Assembly: GCF_035222275.1 (NCBI RefSeq)
Contig: NC_085886.1
Location: 2,666,001 to 2,730,000, forward strand
DNA length: 64,000 nt
DNA from: Podospora bellae-mahoneyi
Taxonomy: Eukaryota; Ascomycota; Sordariomycetes; Sordariales; Podosporaceae
Reading direction: 5' to 3'
The notes beneath the pieces are model-generated. The model saw nothing but the letters and a program-made list of their open reading frames with translations, was not told where the DNA came from and ran no database searches. Of this stretch, positions 52,342 through 64,000 are shown one piece after another; the first letter of the stretch is position 1, and the number at the start of each line of letters is the position of its first letter. The translations under genes and the position numbers were made by a program.

Positions 52342-53167
52342 TCCCTCTGAGGTTGAGTTGGCTGTGGGTGCTAGGAGGTATAAACCTTTTTCCTGGGATT
52401 GGGGGGAGTATGAAGAGGTCAGGGATGTCTTGGGAGACACCGGGAGGGGCGGGTATTGTTGCTAGATCTGAACGGGATATCTTTGTGGCGTCTTGGGTTT
52501 TGGTAATTAGGGGGGACATCAACGGGGACATAGGCCGGTGAGAATGGGAGGATTGTTGGGTGATGTTAACAGTGCTGTAACGGAAAGGACCATACCTTAC
52601 TATCATACGTACCACTTTTAGGGAGTTCTTCTGTACATGGATACTATTTACAATCTAAACAAACCCAAATCCACCCTCTTTTTCACAAGTCAAACTTCTA
52701 CACCATCCATACAGCCATCTATCCAACCATCATGACAAGTCCCCTTCCAGCAAACACACCCTCTTCCGTCCCAACATACACCGACAAGTTTGCCTACCTT
52801 TACACAATATATACCTCCTTCCCTTTCCCTCCCTTAACGAAAGTAGCCAAAGGTTTTCCTCAACCTACCAACAAAGAATTTCCGTACACGACAAACATCC
52901 AAGGAGGGAAACCCCCGCCTCTCCTTCAGAATCCCGCCCTCTCCCGTCCTTCAGGTTAGTGGTTGAGGAAAAAAGGAGATTGATTTTCTGTTCCAGTTAG
53001 GTACAGAAAGGGTACAACATCTTCGCTCTACATTTGTATTTTCTTCTCAATCTTTGTTGCTTTGGTCTTCAACAATGATGCATTCATTCACACTGGCTTA
53101 GGTATCTTTCACACCTTTTCTTCTTCACATAAAACACAAATCATACCTCCAGCTAGGTAGATTCGGG
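52342..53167. other. Gene-poor stretch after copy H, with one doubtful small frame
   Basis: The only candidate is a 75-codon ATG frame at 52732-52959 (MTSPLPANTPSSVPTYTDKF), in a good ATCATGA context. It ends at TAG right after a CAG|GTTAGT that could be a splice donor. No second exon is evident before the poly-T tract. It could be the first exon of a lost orphan gene. Confidence 0.3.
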
Positions 53168-53252
53168 CTTTTTTTCCTTTTTTTTGCTTTTTCCTTTTTT
53201 TTTCTTTTTCCTTTTTTTTTTTCTTTTTCCTCTTTTTTCATTTTCCTTTTTT

Positions 53253-53322
<70 letters not shown>

Positions 53323-53363
53323 CTTTTTTTTCTTTTTTTTCTTTTTCTTTTTTTTTTTTTTTT
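53168..53363. repeat. Pyrimidine tract with 68 uninterrupted T
   Basis: Nearly 200 bases are T with scattered C. From 53255 to 53322 there are 68 T in a row. On the minus strand this is a long poly-A preceded by TTAGGTAAAATTTTCAGT and CGCGAAGCGGACACC, a layout like the 3' end of a retrotransposed (LINE or SINE) copy. No reverse-transcriptase coding sequence is visible nearby. A microsatellite expansion or assembly artefact is also possible. Confidence 0.85.
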
Positions 53364-55152
53364 CAAAATTTAACTGAAAATTTTACCTAAGGTGTCCGCT
53401 TCGCGCTTGGAGTGGAGACATGAGATGAGTAGTTGTGATGGCAAAAAATAGATTCTACTTTGTCAGATCGAGCAAGATGAATTGTAGTTAGGTAGGTAGG
53501 AGGTAGTCTTGATGATGCCCACAGCGTGCTGGGGCACTCCAAAGCAGGACTCAAATCGTCAATATCTAGCCTCCGTCTCGACTCCGCTCAAAGAGTCATC
53601 CATCCGATCTCGTGTTTAATGTGGTTTGTCGTTCGCCACCCGGCCGGCCCGGCTCGGACACATCTTACCGGAGTCCTTCCCACAAGCATTTACATAACAC
53701 CAGCCGGTGCTGCCCCGTCGAGTTAATAACATGTCCTTGTTAGCTGGCCTTCAAGACTCTACCTGAAGCCATCGGCAATAGGGATGGAACTTACTTAGCA
53801 CGGGACACATGCGCTCGCCTTAGCCTTAGACACTCAATCACATCAGCCCCAACCCAAAGTAATAGCAGACAGTATAAGTTGACATAAACTATACCACACA
53901 CCCACACACCCTTACTACGAAAAAACGACAACGGCCCCCTGCCTTCCTTCTCATACTCCTGGCTTTAAACCCCCAACCCTCCATAAACAGACCAGACAAC
54001 AACAAAAAAAGAACATAACACAAACAGAAACTAACAACCACCCCCACCTCTCATCCCCCCCATTACCCCCTTATACCTCGTCTCCAAAACTATCATACAC
54101 ACACTTCTTCACTTCTTTACACCTCCCATTCCCCATCCCCATTTTCCCACGCCTATCAAGGCTTGGAACTCCTAAGAGAGTCATATTACAACATCCAACC
54201 CCTCGTCCCGCTCATTTCCCTCTCTGGTTTGTTGTGTCCCTCCAACCCCAACATGGAGTCATGATCAAGGTCACAAGGATCAATGCAGGCTGCAGGAATA
54301 AAGTGACAAGAAAAAGTTTTGCTTGTGCTGAAATTGTACAGGCGCCATACAGCATTCCCACCCCATTCTCCTACCACAACCCCCCCAACAACCTTTTCTC
54401 GTCATGCGGAAAAAACCGAACGGGTGTTTTGTGTGTGTGTGCGACTGACTGGATCTGAAAACTGGCGGGCTACCAACAAAAGTAGACTAATAAAAAGGTG
54501 AACGAACAACGACAACCCCTGGGTAGAGAAAAAAAAATGATAGATTCGGCAGCATCGGGCAGCCAAGCCCAGAGACAAGGAAAATAGAGAAGGAAGAGAA
54601 ACCAAAAAGCAGTTCCCCCCTCCCCTGACGTTGTTCACTGCGATAAAAGAACAGAAGAGAGAAGAAGACAACAACTTGATAATTCCCCAACCCCTCCCTT
54701 CCCTTTCCCTGAACCTAACATGAATGGAGACCCGCTTATCTATACCTTTCCCATCATTATGAGGCGTGACAATGAAAGTCGTTATTCGTCCCCCCTCCCA
54801 AAAAGTTTTGCAGTTGCCCCTTTCTGAACCCATTTTACACAGAGATTAATGTTTTTTTTCTGTTCGCTCGGTAGTCGATGGACGATGGTGGCGATGGGGA
54901 GTGGGCAGCCTAGTGTGTAAAAGCCGTGGCCCGATATAAGATGCGGAGGAAGCGGTCGAAAGAAACGGTGAGAGAGACGAGGCTGGGTGCCTGGGTGATG
55001 GGCAAAGACTCGTGGAGAAGAGGACGGTGGTGGAAAAAACCAACGAGGGGAAGTGACTTTGGTTGTTCATGATTTGGCGATGCGGTAGGGGAAATTTATC
55101 GACGTCCGAACCTAAAAAATGGGGGAGAAAAGTTCGTATGAATACTTGACAA
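53364..55152. other. Gene-free stretch downstream of PP1
   Basis: About 1.8 kb. The first 60 bases after the T tract (AAAATTTAACTGAAAATTTT, then CTTCGCGCTTGG) look repeat-like. From 53900 to 54160 the sequence is very rich in C and A. The right part is probably PP1 3' UTR. No gene recognised. Confidence 0.4.
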
Positions 55153-56356
<1,204 letters not shown>

Positions 56357-59300
56357 TGTAAATATTCCTCAATCCTCACCAGCCTTCGGCTTTGGCGCAC
56401 GCAAAAAAAAAAAAAAGACCGAGTTGTTGGTAGTGACCGGCAGATCCCAGGCAGTCAAAGACAGGACAGGAAAAAAGAACGGCGAGCGCGCTGGAAAACC
56501 GGAGCGATGATGCACTTCTGGGAGCTGGTTGTAGAGAATGGACAATAACAGATGAATTAGTCAAGCTCCAAACACAAAACTTGGGATGAAAAGTCGCGGA
56601 GCGGGTCTCTTGCAGGCCAGATGCCAGATGCCAGATGCCAGGGAAGAGTGAATGCGCCACGAATCGAAGCGTGGGTTTGCTTTGTGCTAGTAGTGTTTGT
56701 GGAAAGCAGCAGCGACTCACCTATTACGCTGCAAAACAGAAGCGATCTCAGCAACGAGTGGCTGTGACGGGAGAGGGAGATTCGGGGGGAGAGAGACCCC
56801 TTCGTGTTTCTCTGCTTTTTTGGGGGGGTTTGGTATTTGCAGAGGTTCTATTTTTTTTTTTTTTGGTACCTTAGCCGTTAGATGGCGAAAGTGGGTTGTC
56901 GTCACCGGGTCTGGCGGGATTGCAGCGGACAACTTTCAGCGAGGGCGACCGCGGAGAGCAGGTGCTGCGTCGTCAACGGAGTAAACCTGAACTGCAAAAA
57001 AGTAAATCACGTGTCGCTGGGTAGATCGCTATGGGGTCAGCAGCAGGATGGCCGCTTTGTTATCGTCTTGTTAAGCGGGAGGAGGCAAAGGGGTCGGCTG
57101 GGCCGGTCGTCTTGGTCGAGAAAGTGAGGGTGTTCGGGGGACGGGAGGGTGATGAGAGACTGCCACGGTCGGGAATGGGAACGGGATGGGCTCTGGCCTG
57201 CTCTGCTCTGCGCTCTGCTCTTCTGCGGGTGGTGCAAATGATGCTCCGTCGGCAGGAATTCGCGGGCGGTGTCTTAATGTCAGATAGAGGCTGTTATCGT
57301 CAACTGTGCAGTTTTCTGTGTGATCACAATCGTGTCGCCGTGGTTTAAGCCCGTCTCTGTGTGTTGATGTGTTGACGAATGGACCCGTGGGTTGGGATAG
57401 AGGTCGGAAAAATTCAGTTGGCAAGTTTGTTTGAGACTTTTTGGAGGAGACCACGGGGGGGCACACACTGACTGTCCGACAACTGGGGCGCTCCATCCAC
57501 TACCCGCGAAAAATTATACTGCAGGACAGGGAGAAGCGCGTCATCTGCTAACAATCATCGCCCGCAGACCAGTGCCCCAAGTGTTAGTCCGTCTACCCTA
57601 CTAGATGCATTGTCGACTCCTGAGCCGGGATTGGCTGTGGATATCAACCCCTCGACCCTCTCCTCCCTGCCCATTTCGCCCTTGGCAATCTAAAACGGAT
57701 CTCCTTTGACCTCCCCCCCCAGCAGTGCTACTTTTGCCTGCCAAATACCCCACGGCGGCGAGGCCTGATATTTCTCCCCAAAAGGGCCGAGCTACCTATG
57801 GTTGTCTATTCTATTCTTTCTGTTCTTTTTTTCTGGTCTCTGGTCCCCAGCAGCTGGCCGTCCTCCGCCTTATCTCACCGCCGACGCCTCTTTTTTATAG
57901 TAGCCTCGTGTACCAAGCACTCGTGCCCAGTTTCCCGTTTCTCCTGGCTGTTCAACACGACGCTATGACGGTAGCCAAATAACCCAAGAAGAAAACGACT
58001 GGGCTTCGCTTCGCTGTTTCCAAGCACGTCTCTACGGATATACGACAGGCCCAGGTGCTTTGTGAAGCTCTTTGTCCTTGCCCTTCAATCCTCATCAGCT
58101 CTTTAACCTGCCTGCTTATACAACCAGGTGCTGGTGGGGGCCGGGCCTCGACCAACTCGAGTTTGGAGGTCTCCCATGCAGACCTAGACTTGGCGCCGGG
58201 TCTCCTGGACTGCGCCCCAGGGGAGTCCCAGGCCAGGTGGTCCAAAGGTATCAAGTTTGTGCCTTTGAGCGCGTTGCCGCTTGCCTTAGTCGTGGGATCC
58301 CTTCTGATTCGCTGTCACTCTTCCCTTCGCCGACATCTCCCCTAACATGGCAATCATCTACCTCACCCCCTTCATGGAAACATGTCTCCCCCTATTCTGG
58401 TTTCACACCATAGCAACTAGAACCAGCACCGAGCGAGACCTCTCGCAGACTACCTTAGCCGAGCCCCTTCTGGCCGAATATTCCTATCTGTAAGTCCAGA
58501 GCAGGTGGTAGGTGGTGGCGTTGGACCTGGTTGGGTGCTACTGGGTGCTTCTACATGGCTTACATATCAAGTCGTACAGGTGCAGCACCCAGCTTCCACC
58601 AAGAGGCTACTCGTGACTCACCGGGCACCATCCACTGTGTTTCCTTTCGGTGAAGAGACATTGCGAATTAAGAACAAGACCGGATTCCCATGAAGGGGTT
58701 TCCCACCAGAAAGAGCTAAGATGACCTTGTCCCCCCCTTTCGACCGGATAGAGCACCAGAGCACCGGGACACCTGCCCCTCTTGTGCTCCCCCTCATTTG
58801 CCGCAATGGACTTCTGTTGGGCGTTGCGTTGAGCACCACCCACACACTGTCGGCCAAGGCGGGGTTCTCCCCTCTGCCCCTCGTTTCCTGCCCGCCCATG
58901 TTTGCCCCTCCAACGATGCTGTCATAGCAATGATCCATTTCTGATTGAAAAAGGTTCCAGACCAGACCACAAATCACATGATCACCCCGTCTGCCTTCCA
59001 CTCTCTTACCCAATCACTCCTCCCAAGTCGAGGATAGACAGGCGAGCGTTTCTGTATGTAACCCGATCGGTAATACATCGCGCCAATCAAGTCCATACCG
59101 TTCTTTTTCCTCTTCCTTTTCTCTCTGGGGTAGAAACTCCACAAATACCTTCCCGTTCGGCTACTCGCAGCAAATGGTCTCTCGACGGGTATATGTCATG
59201 CTGGAGCCGTTGGATTGCTGATCAGAGAGCGATCAGTGCCATTTTGACAGTCACGCTGAAACCCTTTACGTAGGACCAACACAACGATATCTGTGGAAAA

Positions 59301-60628
59301 AACATACCCGCGGCAGGCAATTGCCGGCCTGGTTTGCTTCTCTATGCAGTCATGGTATCCACGAGATCACATCAACATCGCTGATAATTGGGGTCATGCA
59401 GCTACCCTTGAAAATCTACATGGCATAGCCAAGGCAACCAGCGCCACCTTGCTGCGACAGGGCCCATTATGATGATGGCAAGGCAAACTGAAGTCGTGAT
59501 CATGGACTGATGTAGGAGTAAGCGCTAGAACAGCCTCTTTTGCAGTGGATAGGTTGGGGAGGGTATCATAGCCTCAGGATTGCCCATCTCGGCCGGGTAC
59601 CTATATCGACAAAATCAACCGAGGCTACGTAACACGGGGGATGTTGACTTCTCAGAAAGAAGTGCACCAGCCGCCCTGTGTCACGGAATATTCACGATAC
59701 ACCAGACAACCCACCTTGCCCAGTAACATTACACAAGAAATTGTTCCCCAGAGTTCCAAATTGATGACTCGTCAGAAGCAGAGAGCTTATCTCCTCGGGT
59801 ACGACAGAAAAAGTCGATGTCAGTTACACAAAACTACCATCTCCATGTGTAACCAAAACACACAAAGCAGCAACTTATAATGAGACTGACTGCATTCCAT
59901 ATATTGACACCCCTTAAAAGAGCTAAATCAATTTTCATGATACCCTCAGTTCACCAGACTCACTACTGACAAAAACAGCCGCCGAACTTTTTCCTAGTTT
60001 TATACTCAACAGCAACCAGAAACCAACCACACCACGACACATCTTTCATCATCAACAAAGAAAATACTGCCGTCACTAATACCACGCGTTTGCTGCTACT
60101 CCTCTCCCTTTACCACCAAATAGTTAAGTTATCCACCTCTCAACACAACACTCACAATAAGGAGGGTTCGTATCCAATCCCCCCCCCTCTCCCCGTTCTT
60201 CTTTCCTCCCTCCCCCCTCAGCCCAAACCAGCCTCACAAACATCACCTCTTTCCTTCCGGAGATCTTTCGCTCCTTCTTTTGCTCTCCGTCTTTCGTTTC
60301 TGTGGTCTAGATCTCTTTCATCTTCTTCTTCTTCTTCTCTCCACATGATTCCAACCCAATGTTACTCTATCCTACATATTGGGCTGCAAAAAATATGTGA
60401 GCAAATTCCCTTTTTGTCAAAATTCTCGCTCGATATCTACTTCCGACACGGAACATACTTCTCAGCTGAATCATGTCCACTTTATTCAGCAATGTACTTC
60501 TGGTTCAAAAGGGGCTCTCGAGTTGTAAAAGAGAAACCAAATCCCCCCTGGACGGAACCCTGGGGCAAGGTTCCAATTTGAATCTAAAGTTACCAGATAA
60601 GGAAAAAAAATAAAATCCAAAAGAGAAA
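56357..60628. other. Longest gene-free stretch (4.27 kb)
   Basis: Between the PP1 start and tRNA-His I find no gene. The PP1-proximal part is promoter, with three CCAGATG units (56618-56639), a T14 run (56850-56863) and an A13 run (56403-56415). 57500-59600 is ordinary mid-GC sequence with several 60-130 codon frames in both directions but no family resemblance. 60150-60350 is a long pyrimidine tract (CCCCTCTCC, then repeated CTT at 60317-60335) resembling a leader, followed by ATG frames without recognisable product. A non-coding RNA or a lineage-specific gene cannot be excluded. Confidence 0.4.
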
Positions 60629-60731
60629 TGGGCGACCCCGGAATCGAACCGGGGTTTCTTCGGAATCGTATGTGATGTTTGTCTCCCAAACAAACCACAA
60701 CGAAGCGTCCTGACCACTAGACTAGTCACCC
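60629..60731 (-). tRNA. tRNA-His (anticodon GTG) with 31-nt intron
   Basis: The acceptor GGGTGAC pairs with GTCGCCC (one T-G pair). The D stem is GTC/GAC with TAGTGGTCAG in the loop. The anticodon stem CTTCG/CGAAG has loop TT-GTG-G-C. The T arm is CCCGG-TTCGATT-CCGGG and the discriminator is A. A 31-nt intron (60664-60694) follows position 37 in the canonical place. It can form a TTTGTTT...ACAAAC hairpin. The mature length is 72 nt before addition of the His-specific G-1. Confidence 0.93.
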
Positions 60732-61651
60732 GGTGAGGTATTTTACCTGAATTTGATGTCAGGCCGGTGTGAAAAGAGGGTTTTTCAAAAGCCTCTCACT
60801 ATGGGTTGCCTTTGTGGGGCTTTGTGTGAGTCAAGAATGTGGAGGTAGGTGGGTGGGCATGGGAGGGTTGTGGCTTAAAGGTTGTGGGAAGCTGGAAAGA
60901 GGCTTGGGTTGGGGACGGTTGTCGACTTGTCGTAAGATGAGAAGCTTGACTAGCATGCACCCGAGCCACAGGAAGATGATCGAGAATGCAAATGCAGATA
61001 TCTGTTGAGAGGATGACACACAGCTAGAGGTTTTTAAAAGAGGATACACAATAGAAAAAATTTGGGCGGGCAATATGCATTGTGATATCTTCTGCAATAG
61101 TGGTATGGGCTCGCTGTGCTTGCCAAGTATCAAAACTCTCCACGAGAAGAGCTCGTCTTCCTTCAAATTTGAGGATCGCGAGATACTTTCTGTCATCCTT
61201 GTGAGAATGATTGATGCTCATAGGCACCCTAAGCCTCTAGTAAAGTGATGGCGAATGAAGACTAGAATGAGCGCGAGAAGCGAAGATTCAGTTCGTCCAG
61301 ACCTCTTTCAGCTTGAACAGACCAACCTATCCACCTAGGCGCTTCCTTGGTCGAGCCCAGCTGCTACCGCAAATAGAGACATTGACAGTTTGATTCCGTC
61401 TGCTCTCAAATTATGTAGCTCTCAGATATGCTGCCCTTCCACCGCGGCGCGTGTTTGCCTGTCTGCGAAACTGTCGAGTCCTGTGACTACCGCAGAGAAG
61501 ACTCGCGCAAACAGCCACAACAACCGCCACGACGCACCTAGCCCATTCTGTCTAATCCAACGCAGCAATGGCAAAATACCCCAACGCCGTCGCTAATGCA
61601 GTTTTGGTTTTTCTCATTCTTGTTGTATGTGCTCGTATAAACGTGAATTAA
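60732..61651. other. Intergenic between tRNA-His and RPB6
   Basis: About 920 bp with no recognised gene. The right end belongs to the 3' UTR of RPB6. Confidence 0.5.
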
Positions 61652-62306
61652 TCATTGCATGAGTTCCTCGCAGGTCCAGTCCTCGTACCTAAAAAGCATG
61701 TCAGTGGATGATAGCTCAGACCGCTAAGCTGGCGAAAAACTCACGTTCCATCAGGCATGTACCGGCGCACAATGAGGGGAATCTTCTTTTCCCTGAGTTC
61801 TTTGATGGCAATCTGCAGGGGATCCGTCTCACCCTCAAGGTCAACCAGCACAGGCGCATTCATGCTGTTAGTTGCCGTTAATCCCCAGACATCATTCTCA
61901 AATGCTACAACCAACGCGACTCACCTGATCTGGAGAGCTCTTGTGCCGAGAATGCGCGCCTTCTCGTACTTGGTCATATATGGTGTTGTCTTGCGCTGGT
62001 CGTTGGGAATCTTCTTGTCCTTGTGCGACTTCTCAGTGCCCTTCCCGTGGTTGGCGGCCGCGTTGGGGTCGCCAGAGGTGACTACTTGGTTTGGGTCTTC
62101 GTCATCGCCAACGGGGCGGTTGTCGGCTTCGTCATCTTCCACTGGCTCGTAGTACTCATCAGGGTCCTCCTCGAAGGCGGGCTCATCGGCGCTGTATCAA
62201 TCAGTCAGCGATTGGCCTTTCCTCGGCAGAAAGAAGCAGAAGCAAAGCAGAAAACTCGGGGAGGCGCGTACATGGGATCGCGATCGTCGTCGCCAAAGTC
62301 AGACAT
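61652..62306 (-). CDS. RPB6: RNA polymerases I, II and III shared subunit RPB6 (ABC23)
   Basis: Four exons, 62306-62272, 62191-61925, 61864-61745 and 61688-61652, encode 152 residues. The first part is acidic ([26 protein letters not shown]). The conserved core is [40 protein letters not shown], interrupted by a splice inside an Arg-Ser pair. It then reads [20 protein letters not shown] and ends DWTCEELMQ. Rpb6 clamps the largest subunit in all three nuclear polymerases. Three introns in so short a gene explain why no long frame marks it. It is head to head with TFIIIA, 402 bp apart. Confidence 0.96.
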
Positions 62307-62708
62307 ATTGTTGATCTGATGGAATGATACGATCCGAGAGAGACTGGGTGTGAGGATATGCGTAGTGGTGATGGGCAACAATGTCGGCTTTGTTGCGGCG
62401 ATGAAATGGATGTTGCGTTGAACTGGGTGAAGCAAGTCTGGCAGGCGGCTGAAGGAGGGATCGTAAAATTATTTAAGTGGGCCCCTTCGCAATGCGCAAG
62501 GCTGACCATTCACCGCGACTAGTTGGGGAAGGGGGGGGGGTGTGGGGGGGTGTGGGTCTAGGTGCTTTGCCGGCCGGGAGCTCAGGCGCACCTACAAAAA
62601 AGTTCGATATCGACGTTATCGCATTGAGCTGAACCTTGTTCTTGCAACGAACTGGTCCTTGACCTCAAGTCTCCCGTCACCCACCCTCTTTGCTTGCTCT
62701 GGCCAGTC
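62307..62708. promoter_or_regulatory. Bidirectional promoter, RPB6 / TFIIIA
   Basis: The 402 bp between the start codons must serve both genes. It includes G-rich runs (62531-62541 and 62544-62550) in the middle. Confidence 0.5.
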
Positions 62709-64000
62709 ATGTCTGCCAGAGCAACAAGAGCCATGAAGCGAAAGGCTGATAACGGCGGCGAGTCGGCAGACTCGACCAAGCGCCAGCAACTCGACCTGGC
62801 CGACCAGGAGCTCGACAAGGGCAGCCCGGAGCAAGAAACTGCAGAATCCACCTCCATTTACGATGACAACGATGCTGCTTCTGATACTGCCTCTCCCCCA
62901 GGCGATACCAATACCGTTGGGGCAACCTCAATCTCTACCTCCCGCCGAGGCCGCAAGTTCCCCTCCGATATGAAGACGATCAAGTGCACTTTCCCTGGCT
63001 GCGACAAGAGCTTCAACCGACCTGCTCGCCTGGTTTCTCATCTTCGAAGCCACACCGGCGATCGAATCCACCGCTGCACCTATGAAGGGTGCGACAAATC
63101 CTACCTTGAAGAGAAACACCTGACGCAACACATCAAGGGTTCCCACACCCACGAGAAGAACTACGTCTGCAACGTCAAAGGATGCGGCAAAGCTTTCGTC
63201 ACCAATACGAGACTCAAGAGGCATGCTGCCGTTCATGAAGGTGCCGAGCGATTTCGATGCCGAGACTATGAGGGTTGCAGTGAGAGCTTCCGGAAGCGTG
63301 AGACTCTGCAGCGGCACATTCGGACCAGGCACCTCAATCAGGCCGGTTTCCCTTGTCTGCAAGACGGTTGCCAAGAGGGCTTCGACAGCGCCGGTGCTCT
63401 CCGGCGTCACACGGAGCGCGAGCATGGGCAACTGCGGTTTTGGTGCGACGAGTGCGCCAAGGAAACGGACGAGGATGGTGAAGAGAAAAGGGTTGGGTTT
63501 ACGACGTTGAATATGCTCAAGACTCATGCCAGAACCGAGCACCGGGCGTGTCCTTTCTGCGACAAGAAGATCGGCCGGCAGTTTCAACTGGAGGAGCACA
63601 TGGAGAATATGCACTCTGGAAAATCGGTCGAGGAGAGAAAGGATGTGCCTTGCAACTGGCCAGGGTGCGAGAGCATGTTCACCCGAAAGTCCAACATGAT
63701 GACGCACTACCGAAGTGCGCACGAAGGCAAGAAGTTTGTCTGTGGTGAGGTCAACACTTTCAACACGCCCGATATCGCGGATTGGAACTGGCAAGAGGAG
63801 GGCTGCAAGGCTCCGTTTGTTAGCAAGCTCAAGCTTGAGGAGCACATCCGATTTGTTCACCTAGGAAGGAAGCGTCCAGAGAGAACCATCACCCTGAACT
63901 TTGACGGACCGGACGAGGTGGACGAGATGACGGCGGCAGTCGACAAGAAGAAACTTGCCTGCAGTGTACTTGGGTGCGAAGCGAGGTTCATCAGATATGC
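62709..64000 (+). CDS. PZF1: Transcription factor IIIA (C2H2 zinc fingers), runs off the window
   Basis: ATG 62709 opens MSARATRAMKRKADNGGE and the frame stays open to the window end (430 codons visible). An acidic/Ser-rich N-terminus of about 85 residues is followed by nine C2H2 fingers and the start of a tenth. Examples are CTFPGCDKSFNRPARLVSH, CTYEGCDKSYLEEKHLTQH and CNVKGCGKAFVTNTRLKRH. Fingers 6 and 9 have long inserts between the Cys and His pairs. Linkers of the TGDR type match TFIIIA, which binds the internal control region of 5S rRNA genes and also 5S rRNA. The 3' end lies outside. Confidence 0.9.
   Translation, partial: MSARATRAMKRKADNGGESADSTKRQQLDLADQELDKGSPEQETAESTSIYDDNDAASDTASPPGDTNTVGATSISTSRRGRKFPSDMKTIKCTFPGCDKSFNRPARLVSHLRSHTGDRIHRCTYEGCDKSYLEEKHLTQHIKGSHTHEKNYVCNVKGCGKAFVTNTRLKRHAAVHEGAERFRCRDYEGCSESFRKRETLQRHIRTRHLNQAGFPCLQDGCQEGFDSAGALRRHTEREHGQLRFWCDECAKETDEDGEEKRVGFTTLNMLKTHARTEHRACPFCDKKIGRQFQLEEHMENMHSGKSVEERKDVPCNWPGCESMFTRKSNMMTHYRSAHEGKKFVCGEVNTFNTPDIADWNWQEEGCKAPFVSKLKLEEHIRFVHLGRKRPERTITLNFDGPDEVDEMTAAVDKKKLACSVLGCEARFIRY

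Noticed and set aside
53184-53390. 68-codon poly-Phe frame
   Set aside because: It is the translated T tract, not a protein.
60090-60581. 163-codon frame ending near tRNA-His
   Set aside because: It starts at TTG inside a pyrimidine tract (poly-Ser/Leu) and has no recognisable feature; not supported as a gene.

Overview
The window is nuclear DNA from a filamentous ascomycete, most likely a sordariomycete (Sordariales-like). The evidence is short GT-AG introns (about 50-150 nt) with CTAAC/CTGAC-type branch sites, compact intergenic spaces, pyrimidine-rich leaders, and a gene set typical of Pezizomycotina. About 18 conserved housekeeping genes can be built exon by exon, plus two tRNA genes. 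Several of these, including RPL41, RPB6, the TMEM170-like gene and the gene at 40.2-40.7 kb, are too short or too spliced to show as long open frames.

Layout. 0-0.4 kb: 3' end of an unrecognised nuclear-type gene. 0.9-5.7 kb: a tandem cluster of small coiled-coil genes and gene remnants (copies A-E), made partly by duplication of a promoter-plus-gene unit. 6.4-10.3 kb: NUC1 endonuclease G and, divergently, a ZRT3-like zinc transporter. 10.7 kb: tRNA-Thr(TGT). 11.5-18.7 kb: the SNF2/STH1-type remodeler ATPase and a WDR70 protein. 19-24.5 kb: a PhyH-type dioxygenase diverging from SWC5, then an SDR ending in SKL diverging from a kappa-class GST ending in AKL. 25.3-27.8 kb: RPL41 and RNA polymerase I subunit A49. 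29.6-35.1 kb: YTA7/ATAD2-type bromodomain AAA ATPase. 36.3-40.7 kb: a second patch of orphan genes (copies F and G and an unrelated two-exon orphan) with a 16-bp minisatellite. 41.3-51 kb: PEX8, a TMEM170-like protein, STE14, a DGAT1-type acyltransferase and PFS2. 51.6-52.3 kb: copy H of the coiled-coil family, interrupted. 53.2 kb: a pyrimidine tract with 68 uninterrupted T. 55.2-56.4 kb: PP1 catalytic subunit. 56.4-60.6 kb: the longest stretch with no recognisable gene. 60.6 kb: intron-bearing tRNA-His(GTG). 61.7-64 kb: RPB6 diverging from TFIIIA, which runs off the window.

Themes. Many conserved genes sit head to head on short shared promoters. Two pairs make functional sense: SDR/GST-kappa, both with peroxisomal C-terminal signals, and RPB6/TFIIIA, both in transcription. 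PEX8 adds a third -SKL protein. Set against this conserved background is the most novel element: a dispersed, fast-decaying family of small proteins. It combines an aromatic W-x2-Y-W-x2-F motif, heptad/QQ-x2-I-x2-L-x2-R-x-E-x-L repeats and Ser/Thr-rich tails. It occurs in three separate places, and most copies carry a frame interruption. I cannot assign it to a known family from sequence alone.
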